Shown here: positions 35,543-47,017 of the stretch, in pieces
Numbering within the stretch: position 1 is the first letter of the stretch
Layout of the letters: each line of letters starts with the position of its first letter
Assembly: GCA_020627925.1 (NCBI GenBank)
Contig: JAHDFY010000001.1
Span: forward strand, 313,092 to 377,091
Source: a bacterium
Lineage (GTDB): Bacteria; Patescibacteriota; Gracilibacteria; Absconditabacterales; Absconditicoccaceae
Direction of reading: 5' to 3'
Length of the DNA stretch: 64,000 bases
The notes under the pieces: generated by a model
What the model was told of the DNA's origin: nothing
What the model saw: only the letters and a program-made list of their open reading frames with translations
Databases searched by the model: none
Position numbers and translations under genes: made by a program

Positions 35543-35590
35543 GTAAAGAAAATATATTTTCTAGTAGTTTTAATTTTGAGTAAAATAATA

Positions 35591-35618
35591 TTGCTATTTT
35601 GTGTAAATATTGTATAAT
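35591..35618 (+). promoter_or_regulatory. putative sigma-70-type promoter
   Basis: TTGCTA (35591-35596), a 16-base spacer and TATAAT (35613-35618) lie 41 bases before the secreted-protein gene, the best promoter match in the first half of the window. Confidence 0.6.
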
Positions 35619-35659
35619 ATTAATACAAACTAATAAACAAATAATAAACAAACACAGGT

Positions 35660-36517
35660 ATGAAAACAGTAATAATTATCATCGTATTTTTTTCTTTTTT
35701 AACTTCTTCTTTTGGACAATTTGTTGATGCTGATTCGCTTGGTATAAAAGATCCATTTGAATCGGTGTTAAGCAAATTTTATATGTCAGAGTGTCCACCT
35801 TGCGACTCGCTCCAAAAGTTTCATTTGGAAAAAGGAATGAGTCTAGGAAGTTATACTCAAGTATTGAGTGACTTTGATTGTAAAAATTTCTTTTACCAGA
35901 AGCAAAATAAAGAGCAAAGTAAGAAGCTTTCTTTTTTTCCTGGGAAAGAGTATCTTATCAAGAGTTTCAGACTTAGACTGAATTCGCGGTTTGATGAAAT
36001 ATATGACTATAAAAAAGAAAAAAAGATGGTCATGAGAACAAAATACATAGAAATTACTCATGCTCATAATCAGCAAACAAATATTGCAGTAGTTGGTTAT
36101 GAGGGGCATGAGGGTGATGTTGCTCAAGATAATTATCTTGGCTCTATCCATGAGTGCTTTTTAGAAAAGCATAAAGACTCTACATCATATTTACACATTA
36201 TTGTTGCAAATAATATGGACCCGTTTGGTAATTTTACCTATACGTGGTACAAAATTAGTTTACAGACTTTTAATATTGCATTTGCTCCTGGACACTCTCC
36301 AGAGGCACTCAAAAGAAAAAAGTCTTTAGCACAAAAAAAGTTTGTATACATACCTTGGCTAGAGAGTGTAAAAAATAAACTAGCAGTAGAAATTATCGGG
36401 TACGTGTTTCTTCCTTCGGGGGAAACACCACCTCAATTCATAGAAGTAAGAGAAGGAATGGCTTATCCTACTGGCTCATGGATTGGTCCAGATGGGAAGA
36501 CAGTAACAATTAATTAA
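35660..36517 (+). CDS. secreted hypothetical protein, no TGA codons
   Basis: 285 residues with a clean Sec signal peptide (MKTVIIIIVFFSFLTSSFG, cut before QFVDADS). The mature protein has a Cys pair (MSECPPCDSLQ), many Lys and aromatic residues, and a C-terminal segment ending in GPDGKTVTIN. No family recognised. It has its own promoter and terminator, and its roughly 15 glycines are all GGN, whereas neighbours use TGA often. The signal sequence looks like those of Bacteroidetes. Both points hint at, but do not prove, recent acquisition. Confidence 0.8.
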   Translation: MKTVIIIIVFFSFLTSSFGQFVDADSLGIKDPFESVLSKFYMSECPPCDSLQKFHLEKGMSLGSYTQVLSDFDCKNFFYQKQNKEQSKKLSFFPGKEYLIKSFRLRLNSRFDEIYDYKKEKKMVMRTKYIEITHAHNQQTNIAVVGYEGHEGDVAQDNYLGSIHECFLEKHKDSTSYLHIIVANNMDPFGNFTYTWYKISLQTFNIAFAPGHSPEALKRKKSLAQKKFVYIPWLESVKNKLAVEIIGYVFLPSGETPPQFIEVREGMAYPTGSWIGPDGKTVTIN

Positions 36518-36518
36518 A

Positions 36519-36561
36519 AAAAACAAGCAGTAAGAGTAATTCTCTTGCTGCTTTTGTTTTT
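36519..36561. terminator. bidirectional terminator between converging genes
   Basis: The long stem AACAAGCAGTAAGAG/CTCTTGCTGCTTTTGTT begins two bases after the plus-strand stop and ends at the minus-strand stop, with T-runs in both directions. Confidence 0.8.
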
Positions 36562-37999
36562 ATCAAATATCGTCAAAAACGACTTGTTTTTCTGCTTTGT
36601 GAAAGTTAACTCTTGCTATGGTGGTTCCTTGCTGTTCGATAGTTTTTTTGTATTCTTCGTAAGGCCTCGGTAGTCATGTTTTATCTCTTCTATAAGGATC
36701 TAAAACATATCGTATTCCATCACTTGCTTTAAATCACATTGCTCTATGTCCGTATTGGCTGTATCCTGTAACATAAATATCAATGAGGTTACTGTCGTCT
36801 ACTCACATTGGGGTACTATTTCCATCTCGACTAAGAATGTCTTGATCGTTTCCTAGTTGTTTTTCTTTTGTTCTTCATGAGCGAGGAGATTTGAGTAGCT
36901 TACTTTTTTTACCATGAAATCTTTGGTAATGCTCGTGATAAAGGCTCCCCATTCGATGCGGACTTCCATGATGGTCGGGATTTTTTCCCATAGCGTCAAA
37001 GGCATCTCCACTGTGAAAATTATAAGAAAAAATACGATCAGCCTCTAATCTTGCATTTCTAGAACATAAAGTCCAACGAGTTTTTTTTCCTGGTTTTTTG
37101 GATCAAAATAATTTTCCAATGGTTGTGACTTTACTAAATGGAATATCTGTTGCATAATTGAGTGCCAAGTGAGCATTTTTTTCGAGGAATTTTTTGGTTA
37201 CTTTGTGGTGATATTTTTTGTGTATATGAGGTTCTAGTACGAATTCACTCAGCTTTTTTCTTCTATAATTATTATAGGTTGTTGCTGTACTTATTCCGGC
37301 TCCACTCCCAATAATTGCAGATGTAGATGGAATTGTTTGGTCATGAGTGATTGGCTCTTGGACTCATGAGGCTGCTGGTGGATAAACAATTGCTTCTCGT
37401 TCTTGTTGTAACGCTACAAAATGAGCTTTTCTTGTTGATTTGACTGTCCCTTTTTTGGTGTAGTTGCGAAGTGTTTGAGAGTGTATTGTTTTGATTGTTA
37501 GAACTGTATCAATAGCACTTGCATCATCCAAAACATACGTGGCCATCATCATAAGCAGATCAGTATCTTTTTCTCCTGTCAAAAACATGGACATTGCCTC
37601 ATCCCATGATTCTGTCTCAAATGTGTCTTGCAAAAATTCTTTGGTTGCATCAGGCAAAAAAGCGTCAAGGTATTGAGTCCACAATTCAATGGTTTCACGC
37701 TCTCCCTCCTTATATTCATATGCAAATTCTTTGTGTTCTGCATAAGCAAGCTGTTGCTGTAATTCTTGTAGTTCTTGCTTGCTGTGTTGTATAGTTTGTT
37801 GTTGATTGTTTTCTTGATTTTGGTTGAGCTGTTTGATAGTATTGCTGACAATAGAATTTTTTAATTTACCCAAAACTTTGTCGAAGAGACCATGTTCTCA
37901 CGACAGTTCTTTTGCTTCACGCTCTTGGATCTTTTTTTCATCTTCATTCTTTTGCGTGATAATTTGCTCAGTAACTTTTTTAGCAGCAGTTCTCGACAT
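36560..37999 (-). CDS. putative cysteine-peptidase-like protein
   Basis: 479 residues. The N-terminal 230 are helical and Gln/Glu rich with no signal peptide (NQNQENNQQQTIQHSKQELQ). The C-terminal part carries a Cys (RWTLCSRNARL), then a His in YGHRAMGFKASDG and an Asp in RYVLDPYRR, in the order and spacing expected of papain-like or NlpC/P60-like peptidases. Catalysis is therefore an inference from residue pattern. The frame ends ATT-TGA-TAA, so one extra Gly precedes the stop. It is the last gene of the operon running from 41536. Confidence 0.7.
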
Positions 38000-38050
38000 A
38001 TAAAAATAACTTTGGATTAAAAATACTTCCTTGCACGCTACAATATTTCC

Positions 38051-38587
38051 CTAGTGTGCATGTGCAAATGATGGATTTTTTTGCAAAAGCGCAGGGATAC
38101 GAAGTGGGGTAGTACCTTTTTTTGAGAGCAGAAATTCTTTTGTAAGACGGTGATAGTATTCATTTGCCAAATCATCATATTGTTCGTACGTTGTTGCAAG
38201 ATTGTACTGCTTCACAAAAATCATCATCAAGAGAGGAATTCTCATTCCTTGCGGGGAAAAGCACATTGTTGCAAGTTGTGTCGCTCTTTGTAAAACATTT
38301 GCGCCAATTAGTTGAGTCACTACGTCGTGTAGCTCTTGCGACCCGTTGTGATGGCATATCCATTCTCTTTCTTCCAAAGAAGTTGTTTGTACAACAAAAG
38401 AGACAAATGATTTGACTGCTTCATATTGTTTTGCTTGATGTGTTAGTTCTTTTTTCCATTCACGGAGAAGAGCTGATGTTTCGGAAATAACGTGAGTTGT
38501 TTCTCTTCTTTGAGCGAGCTTGATGAGCTTCATGGCAATAATAGATGAGAGAAAATAAAATCTCATTACCTCTAGTATATTGCTCAT
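38051..38587 (-). CDS. hypothetical protein in the trmD-DUF192 operon
   Basis: 178 residues, starting at ATG 38587, eight bases after the DUF192 stop. It is mostly helical, with a mildly hydrophobic N-terminus (LEVMRFYFLSSIIAMKL) and a helical core (EWKKELTHQAKQYEAVKSF). No TGA codons and no family recognised. It sits 51 bases upstream of the peptidase-like gene. Confidence 0.7.
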   Translation of the reverse strand: MSNILEVMRFYFLSSIIAMKLIKLAQRRETTHVISETSALLREWKKELTHQAKQYEAVKSFVSFVVQTTSLEEREWICHHNGSQELHDVVTQLIGANVLQRATQLATMCFSPQGMRIPLLMMIFVKQYNLATTYEQYDDLANEYYHRLTKEFLLSKKGTTPLRIPALLQKNPSFAHAH

Positions 38588-38594
38588 GTTTGTT

Positions 38595-39140
38595 TTACTC
38601 AACGATAGCCTCTAAGAGTGTTTCTGAAAACAGTAATTGTTCTCAATTTGTGATATTATATGTGTCAATTTGTCATTTTTTGATCTCTAGTGCATACTTT
38701 GCGTTATCAGTTGGAGTATATACTTGGCAAATATCCGTTGTGCAAGGAACCATACTTGCTGTAGAAACAATAGTAAAATCTGTATCCAACCACAAAATAT
38801 CCAAAGGAATAAGCGTATTTTTCATCCAAAACCCATGTTTGTCCTCGGTTGCAAAAACGAATAGCATACCGTATGATGTAGGAATAGATTTTCTATTCAT
38901 AAGTCATAGAGCGCGTTCTTGTGGACTAATTGCTATTTGAATATCTCGACATAGAGACGAGTCTGTTTGTCTACAAATAGCGTCTTGTATAAGAAGTGGA
39001 GTAGCTGATTGATTACTGGTGTTGTCTGTCTTATGAGTCTTGTGGATAAGAAAAAAATAAACCGCAAGAGCATATACAAACGATAAACCTCCTATGACCA
39101 ACGCGATAATCTTTCAGTATTTTTTTTGTTCGTGATTCAT
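38595..39140 (-). CDS. DUF192 family membrane-anchored protein
   Basis: 181 residues. One N-terminal helix (KIIALVIGGLSFVYALAVYFFL) anchors an extracytoplasmic DUF192 domain: IQIAISPQERALGLMNRKS, then GMLFVFATEDKHGFWMKNTL and PLDILWLD, the family's hallmark Phe-Trp-Met-Lys-Asn-Thr block. Function of DUF192 is not established. Four glycines are TGA. It lies 24 bases after trmD. Confidence 0.9.
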
Positions 39141-39164
39141 CACAAAAACCAACAAAGATAAAAT

Positions 39165-39854
39165 TTACAATTTTTGGCTCATATCATTTTTCCACTGCTC
39201 GATATTTTTGTGGTGTCCGCTCAAGAGTACATCAGGAACTGTCATTCATTCTACTTCTTGGGGTCTTGTATATTGAGGATATTCGAGATTGTTCATTCAC
39301 TTTTCTAGGTTGTAACTTTCGTCAATTCGGCTATTTTCTTCGCCAATAACTCCAGGAATTAACCTAACAATCGCTTCTATCATGACCATGGTTGGTACTT
39401 CTCCGCCAAGCGTCACGAATTGTCACAACGACCATTGCACAAAATGTTGGGGATAGTGCTGTTGGCATCGAAGAGTTATTCTATGATCAAATCCTTCATA
39501 CCTACCACACAAAAAAATAATATGGTCGTACTGTTGCGAAGCATGATGAGCTATGCGTTGATTGAATACAGTTGGACTAGGCGTGACCATGACGATTGCA
39601 AATTTTTTGTTGAGCAGTTGATAGCTTGTTATAATGTCTTTGATCGCCGCAATAACTGGAGGAGCCTTGAGCAACATTCCGTCACCACCGCCATAAATTT
39701 CATCATCAACTTGTCTATGTTTATCGGTACAAAAATTTCTTGGATCATGAAAAGAAAACTCAAGATGTCACCTATCTTGAGCTTTTTGAATGAGAGAAGT
39801 AGCCAAAAAACTCTCAAATATATCAGGAAATATCGATACAAGATGAATGTTCAT
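39165..39854 (-). CDS. trmD: tRNA (guanine37-N1)-methyltransferase TrmD
   Basis: 229 residues. N-terminal IHLVSIFPDIFESFL, EIYGGGDGMLLKAPP, the knotted SAM site FLCGRYEGFDHRI and LGGEVPTMVMIEAIVRLIPGVIG are all TrmD signatures. It methylates G37 next to the anticodon and prevents frameshifting. Several conserved glycines are TGA. The ATG overlaps the upstream TAA (TAATG), so it is translationally coupled to the membrane protein before it. Confidence 0.96.
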
Positions 39855-41536
39855 TAGTCTTCGATGGTTATATTTTTTGCAAAATCTACCCAAGCAGCAT
39901 CATTTACTTTGATAAGATATGCTTTTTTGTCGTTTGATGAAGGAATATACAAAAGATTTCCTACCTCAGAAGCGCTGAGAGATGTGTTACATACAAAAAT
40001 ATTAATAGAGGGGGTTTCATGTTTTAGATCCCTATTAGGAAAGTCTATCACGTCAGTTCTGATACTACAATTTGTGTTGTCCAACTCCAATGTTGTTTGC
40101 ACATTTTTTGAACCAAATGATATGTTTTTGCTTGGGAATGAAATGGTATAGCCAGCATTAAATGTATGAACAAATGGATCTTCGAGTTTTAGTTTAAATT
40201 GCGCAACATCAGAGGTATCCAAATCAATTGAATTGACAGCATTGCTTCCGCTTGAGTTAGTGCTATCTGTTTCTTCATCATCTGTTTCTTCTTCTAGTTC
40301 TTCTGTTGGTATTGTTTCTCCAGTTTGTGTTGTTCATGTTTGGTCATCGCTATCTTCATCAAGTATGTCATTTTGACCGCTTTCGACAATAGGTTTGTCA
40401 TTAGGATTCATGTAGTCAATGCTAATCAATGAACCTCCCAAAGCATTGTTGAGATCAACAACGACAATACATTGTAGTGCTTTACCGTTTGCGTCTTTTC
40501 CAATGATGTCCATGCTGAGCAATTCATCAAAGAATAGTTGGTTGCGAGATGTTACTTTTTCCAACGAAATACCATTGCTAGGATCAGTACAAATAGTCGT
40601 TAATTGTGGTGCAATATATTTTGCGATGAATTTGTCCGACATAAAGTCCATATATGGCACAATGTCTTTGACGTGTTGTTGGCTATTTGAAGAAATGTAG
40701 TAACCAAATCTATTGTCTATACTAGCATATCGTTGATTTGTTTTTTTGATTCTATAGATGTTGTCTCCTTCTTTTGTCGTGAAAGCTTTTTCTAAATTTT
40801 TTGATTTTTGCAGTTTTTCCATTTCTTTTTTACAGTCGTAAGTTTTATGACCTGAAACACATTGAAAATAATTGATAGTCATTTTATTTTTTGAATTTTT
40901 TTTGCGAACAGTAATGAATTGTTGATTTGTGTTAGGTTCTACCGTAAATTCATTGACAAGAAGATCAGAAAAACGAAGTCCTGCTTGAGCAATAAATGCC
41001 ATATCTTGTACTACTTGTATTTCATCTTCTCCTTCATCAATCATGTCGTCAACCAAAAGTGATTCTCCCGAAAAAGTATTGATTGTCAAAAAGTATGTAT
41101 TGTTGGTAAATGAAGTAATAGTTCCACCAATAAATGCTGATCCTTGTTTGAGGTCACCAAATTCATCACTATTTTCCAGTCAAATAATACCATAATTAGT
41201 GGTCGAAAGATACGTATGTGATTCATCACTTACCAAAAAACCACTTGCTCCAAGTTCTTTTCCTATAAAAAGAGCAAAGTCACTGCTGCTATTATCCTCC
41301 TCAACAGCTTCTTCTAAAACAACCGGTTGATCGATTATTTCGATGATTCTTTGTTGATTTGACCAGAGAAGTCATCCTCACAAAAGTATGATAAGTCCTG
41401 CAAGAATCCCTGCAATAATGCTATAATTCTCTTCTTGCTGTGCGTCATAATTGACTCAAGTACGTGTTCATGTTTTTTTAGGGGATGTTTTTTTTGTAGC
41501 CGTTTGGGTTGGCTTTGCTTGTTTTCTTCTTGGCAT
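39854..41536 (-). CDS. membrane-anchored extracytoplasmic protein of unknown function
   Basis: 560 residues. A basic cytoplasmic tail (MPRRKQAKPTQTATKKTSPK) and one helix near residues 40-60 (YSIIAGILAGLIILLGGGLL) precede a long extracytoplasmic region with acidic linkers, one beta-rich domain around 80-200 and another in the last 130 residues after a Glu/Thr-rich linker. Several TGA codons. No family recognised. It is the first gene of the operon that continues with trmD. Confidence 0.8.
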
Positions 41537-41735
41537 GGGTAAGTAGTACCATAAATAAAAAACTAGCATGGTTATACTCAATCGACAGGCCGTTGCAACT
41601 CAATAATATCTACCATACATTATATTGCCAATTTGGCAAGTGTAAGGGAATAGCTAGGATTCAATTGTTCGTTTCGTTGGCACAAAAAATATATAATGAA
41701 AGCAATATTCTTTATTACCAACTGACGTCTTTGAT

Positions 41736-42734
41736 ATGACACCAGAAGTAACAACAGGTACAGCAGCAGAGCAACAAGGAGCAATAGAATCGTTGATTGG
41801 TAGTTCATCAATTGCTTTTGTGTTACAAGTTGTTTTGGCTATTGGAGTAGTCATATTTTTGACAATGGTATCAAAGGTGATTGCTGCCTTGGTAAGGAGC
41901 AGAGTGTATTATTATGCAAAAGAAAGAGACAAAAAGCATGTAGAGCAGATAGCTAGATTGATTCACGATATGGTGTTTTATAGCTTAATCACATTTGCTT
42001 TTTTTGTTGGATTTGAAATTATGGGATTTGATGTCGCATTGATCCTGTGATGAATTTCGCTGTGATTATGATTGGCCTTCAAGGAAGTACTGGGAAATAT
42101 GATAGCAGGAATTATGCTTTTGACCAATAAAGAAATCCATCTTGGGGATATTGTACAAATAGATTTGGACGCGACGACGAGTTATTTTGGAAGGATTGAA
42201 GAGATTAATTTGAGATATACCGTATTGAGAACATTTGATCTCAAGCAAGTTATTTTGCCCAATATGGTGTTGATCAATGCCTCTATTCAAACCTATAGTA
42301 CGGAAGAGATCGTAAGGTTAGAAACGATCGTACAAGTTCACTATGATACTGATTTGGAATATGCGATCAGAGTATTTACCGAATGAGTGAATTCATGTCC
42401 ATACGTGACAAATCCAGAAAAAACCATGGTGATTACACAAAATCTATGAGAGAGTGGCATTGATATGAAATGTCTGTTTTATATTGATCCCAATGCCGGT
42501 TTGCTGATCGAACAAATAATTGGTTTGATTAACGAAAGATTGACTAATTATGCAAGGGCTAATGGTATTAGAATTCCGTATCCTCATACCACCTTGACTA
42601 TCGACACCAAAAACGCAGCAAACTTTTTGGCGGGAATCAATCAATTGATTATGAAACAGGATATTTCCCCGGCGAGAAGCAAAAAAATAACACAACAACA
42701 AGAATTACCGCCACAAACACCACCAACGTCATAG
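41736..42734 (+). CDS. MscS-family mechanosensitive channel (first copy)
   Basis: 332 residues with two or three N-terminal helices, the pore helix GLGLAFKEVLGNMIAGIMLL, where all Gly of the first block are TGA, then the beta domain (EIHLGDIVQID, IEEINLRYTVLRTFDLKQVILPN) and alpha/beta C-terminal domain ending in a Gln/Pro tail. MscS channels open under membrane tension and release osmolytes. It is divergent from the trmD operon, with a 199-base gap, and followed 39 bases later by a second copy. Confidence 0.93.
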
Positions 42735-42773
42735 CATTCAAAAAAAACTTTTTTATTTGTATACACACTGAGT

Positions 42774-43640
42774 ATGGGTTCTCGTGAACTAATAGAGCTA
42801 CTTATTCAATGGGCACAATCAATGATTGCTCCTGTAGTTTTGGCGTTCACGGTATTTACGGTGCTGTATTTTTTGATTAGATATGTCGCGTATGTGATCA
42901 AAAAAAGGATTTTCAAAGATAATATAGAAGATGATGTGTATGCCAAGAAGGTTGCGAATATCGTTGGGTCTATTGTGATGTATATTGGTATGGCGTTTAA
43001 TGTGTTGATTGTTTTTCAGATTATAGGTCTTGATGTCGGGATACTTATGGCCGGAGTATCGTTTGGAATTGGTTTTGCTATGCAACAAATATTAGAAAAT
43101 ATGTTTGCCTGATTCCTCATCATATCCAACCCGATGTTGAAGGTCGGAGAGACGATCGTGTTGCAATGATCCTACAACAACACATACGGGATGATAGAAA
43201 AACTTGCAAGTAGATATACTGTCATTAGACAGGTTAATGGGAGAAAATTGGTTATTCCCAATGTCACCTTCAATAAAACTCCCATACAAACCTATATGAG
43301 AGAGGATGTAGTAAGAGGAGAGGTGTTGTTTACCGTAGAGCATCACATTCCCATAGATCAGCTCCAAAAACTTATCAAGAGAGCCGTCAATACTCATCCC
43401 AATATTGAGCAAAAAGAAAAAACATCAATCATTCCTGCACTTGTTGATGGAGCAGGAACTACCTTTACTGTATATTTTTTTATGAATCCCAAAACCTCTC
43501 CTCCTATGTTTAAGGTAGCATCAGATGTGAGGGTTATTATCATGAAAACGCTAAATACCTATCATATCACCGTACCATACCCAAAAAAAGTGCTCGATTT
43601 TGCTCCGGATACAGAAGTACTTTCTCCAGCAAAACAATAA
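42774..43640 (+). CDS. MscS-family mechanosensitive channel (second copy)
   Basis: 288 residues, same architecture as the gene before it: N-terminal helices, pore helix AGVSFGIGFAMQQILENMFAG, then NPMLKVGETIVL and IEKLASRYTVIRQVNGRKLVIPN. It is clearly diverged from the first copy, so it is a paralogue rather than a recent duplication. Only three glycines are TGA. It ends in a terminator shared with the converging pilin gene. Confidence 0.93.
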
Positions 43641-43667
43641 AAAAAAGAGGCGAAATGCCTCTTTTTA
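43641..43667. terminator. bidirectional terminator
   Basis: The perfect stem AAAAAGAGGC/GCCTCTTTTT with a five-base loop lies between the converging second MscS gene and the type IV pilin gene. Confidence 0.85.
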
Positions 43668-44234
43668 GTTCTTATAAATATATCTTAGGTCGGCAGCAGA
43701 AGTTGTTTGGCATGAGTTTGATGAACCAAATGATCCTACATTGCTGATTGCTGAACATTGTTTGATGCTGTTGAATTCAGTATCTGTGTCGATAGTTCAT
43801 GAAGACGGTGTTACGACATAATTGGAGCTTGCTCCGTATGACTCAGTCGCCGCCATAATAACAAAGGCGTTATGAGAAATACCATTTCTTTGTACTGTAG
43901 TGAATCTATAATCACCAGCAGCACTGTTGTCTGAACCAATTCCTTCAAAAGTTCTGTTCCCTAATGGGTCAGTAGGGATACTTGAAAGATAAGGACTGAG
44001 CGATGATGAAAGGTCACTAACATTTTGTGCTCCTGTTGCTGGATAGCTACCAAAATCAGTAAAGTACGCAGTAATTGCTGTTCCTAGTTGGTTGAGATCT
44101 GCTTTTCTTCCTGCATCTCTTGCTCTTGCTTGCATTCCTGTAAGTCTAGGAATAAGTGCTGCTGCAAGAATTCCGATGATGACTATCACAATCAGCATTT
44201 CAATAAGCGTAAATCACTTGTATGATTTCTTCAT
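43665..44234 (-). CDS. type IV pilin / pseudopilin
   Basis: 189 residues. The prepilin peptidase site is YKG-FTLIEMLIVIVIIGIL with Glu5, and the Gly before the cut is TGA at 44217-44219 or so, so cleavage depends on UGA being glycine. A long helix and a C-terminal beta domain follow, with two cysteines near the end (KQCSAIS, NSCQTT) that could form the pilin D-loop disulfide. It lies downstream of pilB-pilC and a hairpin, which may set a separate expression level. Confidence 0.92.
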
Positions 44235-44270
44235 ATAAGAAAATATTTTAAGTAAAATAAGTCAAAATAT

Positions 44271-44329
44271 AAAAAAGACTATAGCAATAGTGGCTTTTTT
44301 TTCAATAAGCGAGTTCTATAGTCGTCTTG
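44271..44329 (-). terminator. hairpin between pilC and the pilin gene
   Basis: GACTATAG and CTATAGTC pair around a long loop of about 35 bases and are followed on the minus strand by TTTTTT. It may partly terminate pilC transcripts; the long loop makes it less certain. Confidence 0.55.
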
Positions 44330-44373
44330 TTATTTAGTTATATTTTTGCCAAAGAAGATGCATTTTGAAAAGA

Positions 44374-45486
44374 TTAACTTGCAATAACATTGACAAGATC
44401 AGCAATAGGTAAGAATATTGAAGATACAATAATTCCAATAATAATAGCAACAAAAGCCATTAATGCAGGTTCAAGGACGCTCATAAGCGACTCAATCGTC
44501 ACAGTAAACTTGTATCTATAAAATTGCGAGAGCGAAAGTAACACTTTTCCCAAATTTCCTGTATTTTCTCCTACCGAAATTGTTTGTATCAATATCTCAT
44601 CAAAAAGCGATGATCATTCGATTGCGCTACTCAAGGAGAATCAAGAGCGCAAATCATTTTGAATTGCCCATGCTTTTCTTTGATAGTAATAGTTAGAAAA
44701 TATTTTTGTAATTTGTTGAAAGGAAATAATAGGAGATACTCATGCATCAGAAAAATCACCCAACAGCTTAGAAAATCTATACATATAGTAGGTTCTTGTT
44801 ACTTCTTTGACGACGGGGAGCGTGATCAATAATTTATCAACAATTTTTTTGAATGGTAAAAACATTTGATACAGGATTCTGCTTCCAATGATAATTGCCA
44901 AGAGAGCAATAATGATTACAAACCATGAATAGCGAAGAAAATCAGACATTCCCAACATAAACAATGTAATTCATGGCAAACTTCATGTATCAGGAAATAA
45001 GCTTACAATCGTCGGTATTACATAGATAAGCAAAATAACGATGGCAACAAAACTAAACACCAAAAGAACAGTGGGATACGTGACAGCAGACTGTATTTTT
45101 TGATAAATTTTTTGCATATTTTCCATTTCGTTAGCAATTTCTTTGAGCGCAGTGGGAAGATTTCCAATTCCTTCAGCCGCTCTGATGAGCTCAACTTCGT
45201 GCGTAGCAAATACCTCTGGATGTTGTTCTAGCGATGTCGCAAAAGATTGTCCGGCGCTGAGCGAAGTAATAATATCTTGTTGCACCAGCTGCATAGTCCT
45301 GTTTCCTTCACTTTTGAGAATATTAACGACCGATTCTCTCAGTCACAGACCAACTTCTTGTGAAATTGCCATCAACCTAAAAAAACTAGCTCTCACCTTG
45401 ATGTGAGGTGTATTGAACAGTATTGATAGGTTATCAAACCAATTGCGTTCAGCAACTTTTTTGGTGCTGTGTTGAGCAATGGCCAT
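44374..45486 (-). CDS. pilC: type IV pilus inner membrane platform protein PilC/GspF
   Basis: 370 residues with the duplicated GspF domain: first copy near 30-150 (ASFFRLMAISQEVGLGL, GQSFATSLEQHPEVF), second near 235-350 (RFSKLLGDFSDAGVSPI, GSSLFDEILIQTISVGENTGNL), each followed by long membrane helices. PilC is the platform on which the ATPase acts. It starts 26 bases after pilB; several conserved glycines are TGA. Confidence 0.94.
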
Positions 45487-45512
45487 GAGGCGCTGTTATG
45501 CAAATAAAATAA

Positions 45513-46859
45513 TTATAATACTTTGTGTTTGACCACTCTGTACACTTCTTCCAACGTAAGTTCATCAGCGACAACCTTCAAGATCGCATCTCTCTCCAAA
45601 TTGATCATTCATTGTTCAAGTGCAACATTTTCTATTTCATAGGCTGTTTTTCCTTGGATAAGCATATTTTTGATTTCATCGCTATAATCCATCACTTCAA
45701 AAACACCAAGTCTTCCTTTGTAACCACTTCATTTACACAGTGAGCAGGTATGATCATCTCCATCGCCTTGGTGATCTTCATGGGTATGACCTGTTCAATA
45801 AGAGACAAGACCCTCATTCACAAACTGATTCCATCTTTGAATGCTTATGTTTCTGCGTTCAAGTTCTTTTTGGAGACTAGTCATGTTCATCCCTTTGAAA
45901 GCAGCAACTGCATAGTTGTGTAATGATGTTCATTTGACTGATTTTTGCGATTTACATTGTGGACATATTTTTCTTGCGAGTCTTTGAGCCATCACCATAT
46001 TGATCGTTCCTGCCATCATATACGGTTGTGCTCCTAGATTGAGTATTCTGGTAATTGTTTCTGCTGCAGAATTGGTATGCACGGTAGAAAATACCAAGTG
46101 ACCAGTCATCGCAGCTTCCATTGCCATTTCTAATGTTTCATGATCACGTATTTCTCACACCATAATGATATCCGGATCTTGTCTAAGCGCTGATCTCAAT
46201 CCCGACGCAAAAGTAAAATTAATATCAGATCTAATTTGCGATTGATTGAGTCATTGTACTTTATTTTCTACCGGATCTTCAAAGGTGGTAATATTAAATT
46301 CTACTTTGTTGATTCTTGATAGAGCAGCATAGAGTGTCGAGGTTTTTCCTGATCCTGTTGGTCAGGTATTGAGAATAATTCCATTAGGATCGTTGATTTT
46401 TTGGTAGATGATTTCTTTATTAATTCATTCAATACCGAGGTCTCCCAGCCCTTGCATTTTTTTTGATTTGTCTACAATACGCATTACCAATTTTTCGCCC
46501 CAGACCGTCGGTAGGGTCGAAGCACGTAGATCAATTTCTTTGTTGGTTTGGGTTACTGTTGAGACTCTTGCATCTTGCGGCAATCTTTTTTCATCAGGTC
46601 TCATTTGCCCTGATTCAATTTTGAATTTGGAAATTACGCTTTCATGTAAATTTTTTGGGTATTGGACGAGTTCTGACAAAATACCATCAACTCTTGTTCT
46701 AATTCTACAATAGTTTTCAAAAGGCTCAATATGGATATCAGAGGCATCTTCTTCTACTGCGATCGTCAAAAGATAGTCAAATATTTTGACAACATCGGCA
46801 TTGATAATTGCTTGATGGAGCAAATCTTTAAACTGAGCAACTACTGAATTTTCTGTCAT
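45513..46859 (-). CDS. pilB: type IV pilus assembly ATPase PilB/GspE
   Basis: 448 residues. [21 protein letters not shown] opens the ATPase core, then Walker [14 protein letters not shown], an Asp box, Walker B DPDIIMVGEIRDHET, His box [14 protein letters not shown] and the tetracysteine zinc site CPQC...CSLC. It powers pilus extension. It lacks most of the roughly 150-residue N-terminal domain of typical PilB, having only about 35 residues before the core. The start ATG 46859 is chosen because the in-frame ORF upstream is hydrophobic and atypical. The Gly before PTGSGK is TGA. Confidence 0.94.
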
Positions 46860-46989
46860 GGACAAAGAATGAATAAAACATACTATCTCAAGTATAATCA
46901 TAGTAGTTATCCTGTAAAATAGTGGCTGTTTTCTCCATGCTTTGATTGGCTTTTTGGAGGAAAGTATATCTAATAGTCATCACAAAAGA

Positions 46990-47017
46990 AAAAACACTCA
47001 TCAAAGAGTGTTTTATC
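46990..47017 (-). terminator. terminator of the RsmB/F-type methyltransferase gene
   Basis: The stem AAAACACTC/GAGTGTTTT with a six-base loop overlaps the stop codon of the upstream minus-strand gene. Confidence 0.8.
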
